Shown here: positions 39,121 through 46,876 of the stretch, piece after piece
How the letters are laid out: each line of letters begins with the position of its first letter
Position numbering within the stretch: the stretch's first letter is position 1
DNA from: Flavonifractor sp. An306
GTDB taxonomy: Bacteria > Bacillota > Clostridia > Oscillospirales > Oscillospiraceae
Reading direction: 5' to 3'
NCBI RefSeq assembly: GCF_002159455.1
Contig: NZ_NFIQ01000014.1
Coordinates: 1-61,759, forward strand
Length of the DNA: 61,759 bases
Notes under the pieces: model-generated
The model's input: only the letters and a program-made list of their open reading frames with translations
Databases searched by the model: none
What the model was told of the DNA's origin: nothing
Translations under genes and position numbers: made by a program

Positions 39121-39798
39121 TTATTCTCCCCTCGGATCCGGATCCCCCTCCAAAAGCTCCATATACTGGTAATATGGCAACAAAAACTCATAGCCCTCCA
39201 CCAGCGCGTCCACCAGGTCGTGGGACCAGAGCAGGTCACAGTGCTCCCCCTCCTGGCAGAGGCTGAAGCTCTTTTTTGCGTACCAGGGGGCCAGCAGCGG
39301 CGAGAGGGCCGCCTTGGGCCGCTTGTACTCCGGCCCCTCCAGCACAAACCGGTCCTGCCGGGCCAGGCGGCGGGTCAGGGTCTCCATGGGGCCGGGGTCC
39401 CGGTCCATTCTGGCCCGGAATTTGGCCATGGTCAGGGGCGGGGCCTGCCAGAAGCCCATGCCGCAGGACCAGCTGTCCGGGGTGAGCTCAAACCAGAACA
39501 CGGGGGCAAAGCTCCCCGCCTCATGGGGGCGGTGGAGGCTCATCCACAGATGGTCCTTATAGGGCCCCCGGCCGAACAGCCGCCGGGCGTCCCGGTAGAT
39601 ACGGGACACCTTGCAGATCAGGGGCAGGTCCTTGTGGGCCTGGGAGAAACGCTCATACACCTCCCCGCTGAGGGCCTTCATGGGCTCCAGCAGATGGGTG
39701 CGGTATTCCTCCTTGTGGGCCTCAAACCAGCCCCGCTCGTTGTTGAACCGGATCCCCCACAGAAAATCCACGGTGGCGCCGGAAAATCCTTGAAACAT
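39121..39798 (-). CDS. DUF2461 protein
   Basis: 225 residues from ATG 39798 (AAGGATG upstream). Family signatures are FLWGIRFNNERGWFEAHKEE near the start, SRIYRDARRLFGRGPYKDHL in the middle and VFWFELTPDSWSCGMGFWQA. The family (TIGR02453) is widely conserved without known function. It stands alone between the deacetylase and the VanW gene. Confidence 0.88.
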   Translation of the reverse strand: MFQGFSGATVDFLWGIRFNNERGWFEAHKEEYRTHLLEPMKALSGEVYERFSQAHKDLPLICKVSRIYRDARRLFGRGPYKDHLWMSLHRPHEAGSFAPVFWFELTPDSWSCGMGFWQAPPLTMAKFRARMDRDPGPMETLTRRLARQDRFVLEGPEYKRPKAALSPLLAPWYAKKSFSLCQEGEHCDLLWSHDLVDALVEGYEFLLPYYQYMELLEGDPDPRGE

Positions 39799-39826
39799 GC
39801 TAACATCCTTTCTCTTGCACAACACC

Positions 39827-39857
39827 GCCGGCCCCCCGTTTCCAGGGGGCCGGCGGA
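39827..39857. terminator. GC-rich hairpin between VanW and DUF2461 genes
   Basis: CCGCCGGCCCCC pairs with GGGGGCCGGCGG around a short loop. No T-run follows on the VanW side, so it is at best a weak terminator. Confidence 0.45.
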
Positions 39858-39866
39858 ACATGGTCT

Positions 39867-41789
39867 TTATGCGGCGGGCTCCATGTCCGGCCCTGCGGTG
39901 GGACTGGAGGCCGGGGTGAACACCGGCGGCGCGGTGGTCACCGGCGTGGGTGTGGGCTCCGCGCTGGGGGTAGCCGCCGGCGTGTCAGCGGGCGTGGGCG
40001 TGGCCGACGGGGTAGCGGCCGGGGTGGGTGTGGCGCTGGGGGTAGCCGAAGGCGAAGCGGACGGAGACGGCGTGGCCGACGGCGAAGCCGAGGGGGCCGC
40101 GGAGGGAGAAGCCGAGGGCGACGGGCTGGGCGTGGTGGTTACGGGGGTCTCAGTCCGCAGCTGGGTCTCGGTATTGATGCCCAGCCGGGCCGCGTCCGCC
40201 GGGTTATAGTAGTACACCGCGTCGGAGGATTTATAGGTATTGCGGTAGAGGAAGGTGGTTTCAACTGTCTTGCCGTTGGCGTCCACCAGCTTCTGATACA
40301 CGTCCACCGTGATGCCGTTGTAGCGGCTGTAGTTGGGATCCCGCTGGGGCTCGCTGCCCACGGGGATACTGTCATTGGGCTTATAGAGATTCTTGTAGGG
40401 CACGGTGGAGATGGCAACGCTGTAGGGCTCTCCATGGATACCGGTGGTATCGGTGCCGTAGATGGTCACATGGAGATTGTGGTTTTTATCCTGATAGGCC
40501 TCGATCTTGATGGGGTAATCGGTGTCATTCTTGAACTTGAAGTCGATGACATCGCTCCATACGGTGGCGTCGGTGCCCACCACCGGCATGTAGCCGCCGT
40601 TAAAGGCGTGCTGCTTGCGCTCCACGGTCTCCAAATTGGCCTTCAGGGTCACCCAGTACAGGGTGGAGGACAGCTGGCAGATGCCGCCGGCGGTGGCGTC
40701 GATGCTCTGGCCGTTCTGGTAGGTGCCCGCCTTTTGGTAGCCGCTGGCCAGGGTGTAGGGCCCGCAGTGGTCGTTGTAGGAGAACACGTCGCCGGGCATG
40801 AGGATCACGCCGTTGATCCGGCTGGCCGCCAGGTCGATGTTGTACCACCGGGCGCTGGGACCGGCGCACTTGGTGCTCCCGGTACCCAGCACGTCCTTGA
40901 AGAGGTTGGCCTCCAGCGTGGCGGTGGTAACCTTGGGCTCGGTCAGGGTAACCGGCACCGAGACGTCGCTCCCCTCCGCCGCGTCGTTCAGCAGCTGCCG
41001 GGCGTTCTCCACGTCAAAGTCCACCCCGGTGACCGAGGGCACGATCTCATAGCTGTCCTGATCCAGATAGGCGTCGGCCGCCGGAACACAGATTTCGCTC
41101 TGAATGGCGTCAAAGTCGGGTTCGGCGGGGGGCGCGGTGGTCACCTGGGCCTCCACCGGGTCGGCGCTGGTGGAGCCGTCGGCCAGCATCCGGCTCACCT
41201 GCTCCTCCAGGGCGGTGGTCAGGGCCTGGGTGTCAATGGTGCGGCCGGTAACCCCCTTGTGGAACACCAGCTGGTTGTCCGTAAAGGTCCAGGTGGTCTG
41301 GGCCTCCGCGTCGGCGCACTCCCGGATGGCCTGCTCCACCGCCTCGGGCGTACCGGTCAGCCCCACGGAGAGGTCGTATGTCTGGCCGGCGGCCAGGCTG
41401 GTCAGGTAGCGGACGCCCCGCAGGAAGAAATTCACGTTCTGTCCCTGGGTGGCGGAACTCACCGCATCCTCCGTATAGGTGGTAAATTCCCCGCCGGGCA
41501 CCTCGTAGCTCTTGCCCTCACAGACAAAGCGGGCCGTCAGGCCGGACAGCCGCTGAGCCACCGTCTGCTCCAGGGTGTTCACCGCCTGCTCTCTGCTCTG
41601 GCCGCTGACATCCATGCCGCCGATGGTGGTATTGGGCCAGAAGGCGCTGCCGCCGGCATAGGCGCACAGTCCCACATAGCCGGCCGCCAGCGCGGCCACC
41701 ACCACGCCCGCGGCGATCAGGGGCGCCCGGCTTTTGCCCTGCCCCTTCTTGCCCTTGGGCTCCACCCGTTTTCCTTCCACATGTCCCAT
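39867..41789 (-). CDS. VanW-family cell-surface protein with long Pro/Ser/Ala/Thr tail
   Basis: 640 residues. A basic N-terminus and membrane helix (APLIAAGVVVAALAAGYVGL, about 24-44) lead to putative peptidoglycan-binding repeats (GGMDVSGQSREQAVNTLEQT and a second near 200-300), then the VanW domain (SRINGVILMPGDVFSYNDHC, YQKAGTYQNGQSIDATAGGI, CQLSSTLYWVTLKANLETVE). The last roughly 100 residues are a low-complexity run of (A/P)SPS and TPxATPSA units, probably a wall-spanning stalk, coded by repetitive GC-rich DNA prone to length change. Function in wall metabolism is inferred from the family. Confidence 0.88.
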   Translation of the reverse strand: MGHVEGKRVEPKGKKGQGKSRAPLIAAGVVVAALAAGYVGLCAYAGGSAFWPNTTIGGMDVSGQSREQAVNTLEQTVAQRLSGLTARFVCEGKSYEVPGGEFTTYTEDAVSSATQGQNVNFFLRGVRYLTSLAAGQTYDLSVGLTGTPEAVEQAIRECADAEAQTTWTFTDNQLVFHKGVTGRTIDTQALTTALEEQVSRMLADGSTSADPVEAQVTTAPPAEPDFDAIQSEICVPAADAYLDQDSYEIVPSVTGVDFDVENARQLLNDAAEGSDVSVPVTLTEPKVTTATLEANLFKDVLGTGSTKCAGPSARWYNIDLAASRINGVILMPGDVFSYNDHCGPYTLASGYQKAGTYQNGQSIDATAGGICQLSSTLYWVTLKANLETVERKQHAFNGGYMPVVGTDATVWSDVIDFKFKNDTDYPIKIEAYQDKNHNLHVTIYGTDTTGIHGEPYSVAISTVPYKNLYKPNDSIPVGSEPQRDPNYSRYNGITVDVYQKLVDANGKTVETTFLYRNTYKSSDAVYYYNPADAARLGINTETQLRTETPVTTTPSPSPSASPSAAPSASPSATPSPSASPSATPSATPTPAATPSATPTPADTPAATPSAEPTPTPVTTAPPVFTPASSPTAGPDMEPAA

Positions 41790-42078
41790 ATTCTATCACT
41801 CCAACGCGCCCGGCCCTTTGGCCCGGCGTCACATCGATACCTCAGGGGCGCAAAAACCCCTTGATGTTCTATATTATAGTGATTTCCTCGGGAAATGCAA
41901 TTACAGAACGGTTACACCCTTCCCTCCAGGAAACCGCTTTACAGTTTGTGGATTTCGCTGTATGATAAAGTTACGTTCATCTTTCATCTTTTTTAAAGAA
42001 CTTATCCAGCAAATCTTTAACACTTCTGTGATACAATAGCAAGCACAATATCAGAGATCAACGAGAGGGGCATGGCCC
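41790..42078. promoter_or_regulatory. Divergent promoter region, VanW and XpaC-like genes
   Basis: Leftward, TTGCAT, a 16-nt spacer and TATAAT (plus 41,873-41,878) point to the VanW gene. Rightward, an extended -10 (TGATACAAT near 42,030) precedes the XpaC-like gene. No gene lies in this gap. Confidence 0.5.
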
Positions 42079-43149
42079 ATGGCAAGCAATCAAAACTGGA
42101 ATTCGTTCAATTCTCAGGACCTGGTGTACTGGCTGGCCACCGTGGTTCTGCTGGCCACCTTTTTCCCGGTGGGACTGTTTCTGCTGCTGCGCAAGCTGCT
42201 GGGCGGCGGAAAGCGGAGTCAGAGCGCCGCCCCCGGCACCCAGGGTATGACCCGGCAGGGGCGGCCCGTGGACCTGAGCCGGGGCAGGGGCATGACCGTG
42301 GCTGGAATTGCCTTCGCCGCCGTTTTCGGCATCGTTCTGGTCACCGCCCTTCCCATTCTGTCCATGGGCGCTGGCTTTCTGACCGCCTCGGCCATCCTGT
42401 CCCCGGCCATCGGCTTCTTCCTGGCCGGCCTGGCCATGACCTGGGTGGGCACCCAGCGCAACAAGCAGGCCAAGCGCTTCCGCAAATATCTGGCCCTCAT
42501 CGGCAGGCGGGAGAGCGTGTCCATCACCACCCTGGCTCAGGCCATGCCGGTGTCCTTCCGCAAGGCCTGTCATGATCTCCAGGATATGCTGGACAGTGGC
42601 ATTTTAGAAACGGGTTATCTGGACATGTCCACCGCCCGGCTGATCCTCAGCGACGAGGGGGTGCAGGAGCCTCCCCAGCCGGAGGAGCGGGCGGCGGAGC
42701 CCCAGGAGGAGGCGCCCCTGGACATGAACGACGACAATGCGGTGCTGGGGGAGATCCGGCGGCTGAACGAGGATATTGACGACGAAGTGATGAGCCGGAA
42801 GATCGACCGCATCGGGGAGATCACCGGCAAGATTTTCTCCTTTCAGAAGCAGCACCCCAACCGGGCGGGCCAGCTGCGCAGCTTTTTGAACTACTACCTC
42901 CCCACCACCCTGAAGATTCTGAAGGCTTACGCCCGGATGGAGGAGCAGGGCATCGAGGGAGAGAATATCCGCTCGGCCAAGGCCCGCATTGAGGGCATGA
43001 TGGACAAAGTGGTGGATGGGTTTGAGGCCCAGCTGGATAAGCTGTTCCAGGACGACGCCATGGATATCACCACCGACGTGCAGGTGCTGGAGCAGATGCT
43101 GGAGAAGGATGGCCTGTCCGGAGGCGACGGCATGACCCTGGGGGGCTGA
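42079..43149 (+). CDS. XpaC-like membrane protein
   Basis: 356 residues. Three to four membrane helices fill the first 140 residues (LVYWLATVVLLATFFPVGLF; GIAFAAVFGIVLVTALPIL; SAILSPAIGFFLAGLAMTWV). A helical cytoplasmic part follows, with DEVMSRKIDRIGEITGKIFS and HPNRAGQLRSFLNYYLPTTL, then KILKAYARMEEQGIEGENI, the XpaC (5-bromo-4-chloroindolyl phosphate hydrolysis) signature. XpaC proteins usually partner with TelA-like proteins; none is in the window. A winged-helix-like segment (ESVSITTLAQAMPVSFRKAC) sits between the two parts. Confidence 0.8.
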   Translation: MASNQNWNSFNSQDLVYWLATVVLLATFFPVGLFLLLRKLLGGGKRSQSAAPGTQGMTRQGRPVDLSRGRGMTVAGIAFAAVFGIVLVTALPILSMGAGFLTASAILSPAIGFFLAGLAMTWVGTQRNKQAKRFRKYLALIGRRESVSITTLAQAMPVSFRKACHDLQDMLDSGILETGYLDMSTARLILSDEGVQEPPQPEERAAEPQEEAPLDMNDDNAVLGEIRRLNEDIDDEVMSRKIDRIGEITGKIFSFQKQHPNRAGQLRSFLNYYLPTTLKILKAYARMEEQGIEGENIRSAKARIEGMMDKVVDGFEAQLDKLFQDDAMDITTDVQVLEQMLEKDGLSGGDGMTLGG

Positions 43150-43152
43150 AAA

Positions 43153-43187
43153 AAACGGGAGCGCGGCTGCAAACCGCGCTCCCGTTT
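43153..43187. terminator. Bidirectional terminator, XpaC-like and MFS genes
   Basis: AAACGGGAGCGCGG pairs with CCGCGCTCCCGTTT over a 7-nt loop, with A- and T-runs outside. Confidence 0.9.
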
Positions 43188-43198
43188 TTCTTGGAGTC

Positions 43199-44533
43199 TT
43201 ACTTGTTCTGGGCGGCAAAGTCCCGGTTGTACCGGTGCTCGTTCACCAGAAGCACCAGCACCACGTTGACCAGGGCCACACCGGCGAACACCAGATAGGC
43301 CATGCGGATCTGCCCGCCGGTGATGAGCTGCACCGTGCCGTTGACCAGGAAGCACAGGGCTGTCACCGCGCCCTGGATGGGGAAGATGACGCTGTTCACC
43401 TTGTCAAAGCCGTGCCGGCCGAAGATGGAGGCGGGCAGAGAGGTGGTGAAGTTGGCGGAGCCGCCGATGCCCATGGCGATCATGAACAGGGAGACATACA
43501 CCAGCACCGTCACCTGGTCCACCGCGGTAAAGTTGAGCAGCAGGGCCACCGCGTACCAGACGCCAAAGCCCACCATGGTCTTTTTGGTGCCGATCTTGTC
43601 GTCAATGACGCCCACCAGCCAGGAGCCAACCACGCCCCCCAGGGCCAGGATGGTCATGACGTTCATGGCCTCCTGCTGCTGAAAGCCCAGCTCCACATTG
43701 CGCTTGACCAGCTGGCTCATCACGCCCACGGAGCAGATCTGGAAGAAGGCGGTGGTGATGGCCGCCAACCACAGCTCCTTGGTGCGCAGCAGCTTGCCGG
43801 TGGTCCAGCCGCCGTCGCCCTCCACCTCGTCGGTGGTGTCGTACTCGGCGGCGTACACCTCGTCGGACACATTGTCGGGATTGATGCCCCGCTCCTGGGG
43901 GGTATTGCGGATGAAGAGCATGCCCAGGATACCCAGAACGATGGCGCCCACGCCGATGGGCACAATGCCGGTTTTGAAATTCTGACCGATGTCGGCCATG
44001 CCCGTCACCATGGGGGCGATGAGAATGGCCACCAGCTGGACATAGAAGGCGGAGGCCAGGTTATGGCCCATGGTGGTGTAGCCCATGACCACACCTTTTT
44101 TCTTGGGGAACCAGGTGGCCACCAGGGTGCCGCCGGCCACGTAGCCCGCGGACATGATGCCGCCGTACACAAAGCACATGGCCACGGTGTACAGCACCAC
44201 GCTGGGGGCGTTGCAGGCCAGGATGTAGGCCACGCCGGAGATGATGCAGCAGATACCGGAGGTGAGCCGGGCGCCGATTTTCCGGTTGATCTGGCCGGCG
44301 ATGATGAAGAACACCACGCCTACCAGGCCCGCCAGGGAGTTCATGTTCATGATGGTGCCCGTCTCCAGGCCCAGGAGGTATTCCACATTGGGGGCGGTGA
44401 TGTTGGCGCCGTCGTTGCACATGCCCACATACAGGAAGAACATCAGCAGGCAGTAGAGGATGACCACCCAGCCAGCACCGAAGTTGACAACGGAATTCTT
44501 ATTGCCGGGATCGTGGAGTTTTTGTTTTGCCAT
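43199..44533 (-). CDS. MFS transporter, oxalate/formate antiporter (OFA) type
   Basis: 444 residues with 12 membrane segments. The OFA layout is visible: GAGWVVILYCLLMFFLYVGM first, GGIMSAGYVAGGTLVATWFP with KKKGVVMGYTTMGHNLASAF as the TM4-5 signature, and a mid-protein acidic loop (DEVYAAEYDTTDEVEGDGG). Members carry organic anions, including aromatic acids. Its promoter shares a roughly 58-bp motif with the cupin-SDR-cyclase operon, so I infer that it moves the substrate or product of that pathway. Confidence 0.85.
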   Translation of the reverse strand: MAKQKLHDPGNKNSVVNFGAGWVVILYCLLMFFLYVGMCNDGANITAPNVEYLLGLETGTIMNMNSLAGLVGVVFFIIAGQINRKIGARLTSGICCIISGVAYILACNAPSVVLYTVAMCFVYGGIMSAGYVAGGTLVATWFPKKKGVVMGYTTMGHNLASAFYVQLVAILIAPMVTGMADIGQNFKTGIVPIGVGAIVLGILGMLFIRNTPQERGINPDNVSDEVYAAEYDTTDEVEGDGGWTTGKLLRTKELWLAAITTAFFQICSVGVMSQLVKRNVELGFQQQEAMNVMTILALGGVVGSWLVGVIDDKIGTKKTMVGFGVWYAVALLLNFTAVDQVTVLVYVSLFMIAMGIGGSANFTTSLPASIFGRHGFDKVNSVIFPIQGAVTALCFLVNGTVQLITGGQIRMAYLVFAGVALVNVVLVLLVNEHRYNRDFAAQNK

Positions 44534-44920
44534 TTCGTTTCCCTCGCTCTCGTCAAAGTGAAGGGCGTGTCCCCGCTTCCCTAGGAACCTGCCTCATCGC
44601 GTTTCCTAATGTAACGGTTCTCAGGGTTGCTTTCAATCCCCACAAATCGGTAAGTTACTAACCAAAAAGTAGACGGTTTCCATTTGGTAAGGGTTTCGTT
44701 TTGTGCATATTGCCCATTTCAACAAATTGTTTTTGGCAACAATACCGATGAAATCCGGTTTCCAAAAAATTAGTCTGGTCAGTTTACACAAGTATATTGT
44801 GAAATTTTTGTCATGCCTCTCCCGCCCCTCCGGATTCACACTTCGTTTACATAAGCTTCAAAGTTTATCCACCTCTCCCCTGGGAAAGGGTGGTATTCTA
44901 TACGCACAGCCAAAGTTCAT
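44534..44920. promoter_or_regulatory. Promoter region of the MFS transporter
   Basis: Non-coding. At 44,634-44,691, on the minus strand, it holds CTTACCA, 14 nt, ACTTTTTGGTTA, then ACTTAC, TTGT and ATTG at the spacings found before the cupin gene. The motif is 152 bp from the start codon here and 165 bp there, same orientation. The rest (44,700-44,900) is AT-rich with no gene seen. Confidence 0.7.
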
Positions 44921-44922
44921 GA

Positions 44923-45128
44923 ATAAAGGCGCAGGCCGGGAACGCGCGGAAGGAGAAATGCCATCTGTTGCGTGTTCAGACCACCGGCCGGCCTTTGTGA
45001 CTGCCCCCCGGCTGTGGGGGCAGACCAGAGACAACACGCCCGGCGTGTGACGATAGATTTTCTTCCTCTCTTTCCTCTCTCTTTCCTTCCCCCGGCGGCC
45101 GGACGCATCTGCGTCCGGCCGCCTTTTT
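44923..45128 (+). ncRNA. Candidate structured RNA (possibly with a 31-codon peptide)
   Basis: AAAGG and GGCCGG, then GAACGCGC, pair in order with GCGTGTTC, CCGGCC and CCTTT, giving a long interrupted stem with a 22-nt loop (about 44,925-45,000). It is followed by CTGCCCCC...GGGGGCAG, then ACACGC-CCG-GCGTGT and a strong terminator. The loop contains AAGGAGAAATG, opening a 31-codon frame (MPSVACSDHRPAFVTAPRLW...) ending at 45,050. No promoter is certain; a -10-like TATTCT lies near 44,892. Confidence 0.45.
45094..45128 (+). terminator. Strong rightward terminator
   Basis: A 13-bp perfect stem GGCGGCCGGACGC / GCGTCCGGCCGCC with loop ATCT and TTTTT. It ends a transcript begun inside the gap, before the next gene starts. 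Confidence 0.88.
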
Positions 45129-45212
45129 CCGCCCTTCTTCTCCAGAGCTTATTTACACCGGCCGGTTTTGGAGGTACAATCAACTTACCGAAGTACTTAA
45201 AGGAGGTGCACC

Positions 45213-46808
45213 ATGAAACTGACCTTTTTCGGCGCGGCTCACGCGGTTACCGGCAGCTGCCACTGTGTGGAGTGCGGCGGCAAGAAGATCTTGGTGGACT
45301 GCGGCCTGCAGCAGGGCAGGGATGAGCGGGACAACCAGGCCCTGGATTTCAACGCCGGATACATCGACGCGGTGGTGGTCACCCACGCCCACATCGACCA
45401 CTCCGGGCGCATTCCCCTGCTGGTCAAGCAGGGCTTTGAGGGCAATATCTACTGCACCCGGCTCACCGGCCAGCTGCTGAGCATCATGCTGCGGGACTCG
45501 GCCCACATCCAGGAGAGCGACGCCCAGTGGCAGAACCAGAAAGGCAGGCGGGCCGGGGAGGAGCCGGTGGAGCCCCTGTACACCGTGGCCGACGCCGAGG
45601 CCGCCATCAAGCACATCGTCACCTGCGAGTACGGCACCCGGCTGCAGGTGGAGGACGGGGTGAAGATCCGCTTTGTGGACGCCGGCCATCTGCTGGGCTC
45701 GGCCAGCGTGGAGATGTGGCTCACCGAGGGGGACGAGACCCGGAAGGTGGTCTTTTCCGGAGACATCGGCAACCGGGACCAGCCCATCATCCGGGACCCC
45801 CAGTACATCAAGGACGCCGACTACGTCCTCACCGAAAGCACCTACGGCGACCGGCTCCACGACATGGCCCAGAAGCCGGACTACACCGCCGACCTGGCCG
45901 CCATCATTGACGAGACTCTGGGCAAGGGGGGCAACGTGATCATCCCCTCCTTCGCCGTGGGCCGCACCCAGGAGCTTTTGTACTTCATCCGGGAGATGAA
46001 GGAGCAGGGGCTGGTGAAGAGCGCCCCCAACTTCCAGGTGGTGGTGGACTCCCCCCTGGCGGGCGAGGCCACCCGCATCTTCTCCGGCGACCTCCACGGC
46101 TATCTGGACGAGGAGGCCATCCTGGCCCTGAAGGGGGGCACCCTGTTCCAGTTCCCGGGGCTCACCATCACCGAGTCCAGCGCCGAGTCCCGGGCCCTCA
46201 ATGAGGACAAGACCCCCCGGGTGATCATCTCCGCCTCCGGTATGTGCGACGCCGGCCGGATCCGCCACCACCTGAAGCATAACCTGTGGCGGCCGGAGTG
46301 CGCGGTGGTGTTCGTGGGCTACCAGGCGGAGGGCAGCCTGGGCCGGCGTCTGCTCAACGGCGTCACCTCTGTGAAGCTCTTCGGGGAGGAGATCGCCGTC
46401 CGGGCCCGCATCGTCAACTTCCACGGCCTCAGCTCCCACGCCGACCGGGACGGGCTGCTGCGGTGGATCGAGCACTTCACCCCCCAGCCCAGGCAGGTCT
46501 TTGTGGTCCATGGGGAGGCGGAGGTGGCCGACCTCTACGCCGCCACCCTGCGCCAGCGGGGGCTGGAGGCCCACGCCCCCAATTATGAAGAGGTCTACGA
46601 CCTGCTGAGCAACCAGATGCTGGCCCCCGGCCTGCCGCCGGAGAAAAAGCCGGCAACCACCCCCGGCGCCTCTCCCGCCTACCAGCGGCTGGAGGAGGTG
46701 GGCCGCAAGCTGATGGAGGTCATCGCCCACAACAAGGGGGGCACCAACAAGGACCTGGGCAAGTTTGCCGACCAGCTGCGGGCCCTCATCGAGAAATGGG
46801 ACCGCTGA
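45213..46808 (+). CDS. MBL-fold protein with beta-CASP and RNA-specificity domain
   Basis: 531 residues from ATG 45213 (AAAGGAGGTGCACC upstream). Metal ligands are in VVVTHAHIDHSGRIP (HxHxDH), DAGHLLGSASV and FSGDIGN; the beta-CASP part follows (IPSFAVGRTQELLYFIREMK) with VIISASGMCDAGRIRHHLKH and the C-terminal GLSSHADRDGLLRWI and FVVHGEAE. This is the CPSF73/YSH1-like group of RNases. The last 60 residues are an extra helical tail. An RNA-processing role is expected. Confidence 0.9.
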   Translation: MKLTFFGAAHAVTGSCHCVECGGKKILVDCGLQQGRDERDNQALDFNAGYIDAVVVTHAHIDHSGRIPLLVKQGFEGNIYCTRLTGQLLSIMLRDSAHIQESDAQWQNQKGRRAGEEPVEPLYTVADAEAAIKHIVTCEYGTRLQVEDGVKIRFVDAGHLLGSASVEMWLTEGDETRKVVFSGDIGNRDQPIIRDPQYIKDADYVLTESTYGDRLHDMAQKPDYTADLAAIIDETLGKGGNVIIPSFAVGRTQELLYFIREMKEQGLVKSAPNFQVVVDSPLAGEATRIFSGDLHGYLDEEAILALKGGTLFQFPGLTITESSAESRALNEDKTPRVIISASGMCDAGRIRHHLKHNLWRPECAVVFVGYQAEGSLGRRLLNGVTSVKLFGEEIAVRARIVNFHGLSSHADRDGLLRWIEHFTPQPRQVFVVHGEAEVADLYAATLRQRGLEAHAPNYEEVYDLLSNQMLAPGLPPEKKPATTPGASPAYQRLEEVGRKLMEVIAHNKGGTNKDLGKFADQLRALIEKWDR

Positions 46809-46824
46809 AGCCCCTTTACACACA

Positions 46825-46858
46825 AAAAAGCAGGCGCTTGAACAAGCGCCTGCTTTTT
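46825..46858. terminator. Bidirectional terminator, MBL-fold and citrate synthase genes
   Basis: GCAGGCGCTT, loop GAAC, AAGCGCCTGC with five-to-six A and T on the two sides. Confidence 0.9.
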
Positions 46859-46876
46859 CCTGCGTCTTTTCCAGCC

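Noticed and set aside
44923-45128. Known riboswitch or SRP/6S/T-box RNA
   Set aside because: None of the sequence signatures I know (SRP GGAAGGAAGCAG loop, T-box AGGTGGTACCGCG, c-di-GMP or cobalamin boxes) is present, so it is left as an unnamed candidate.
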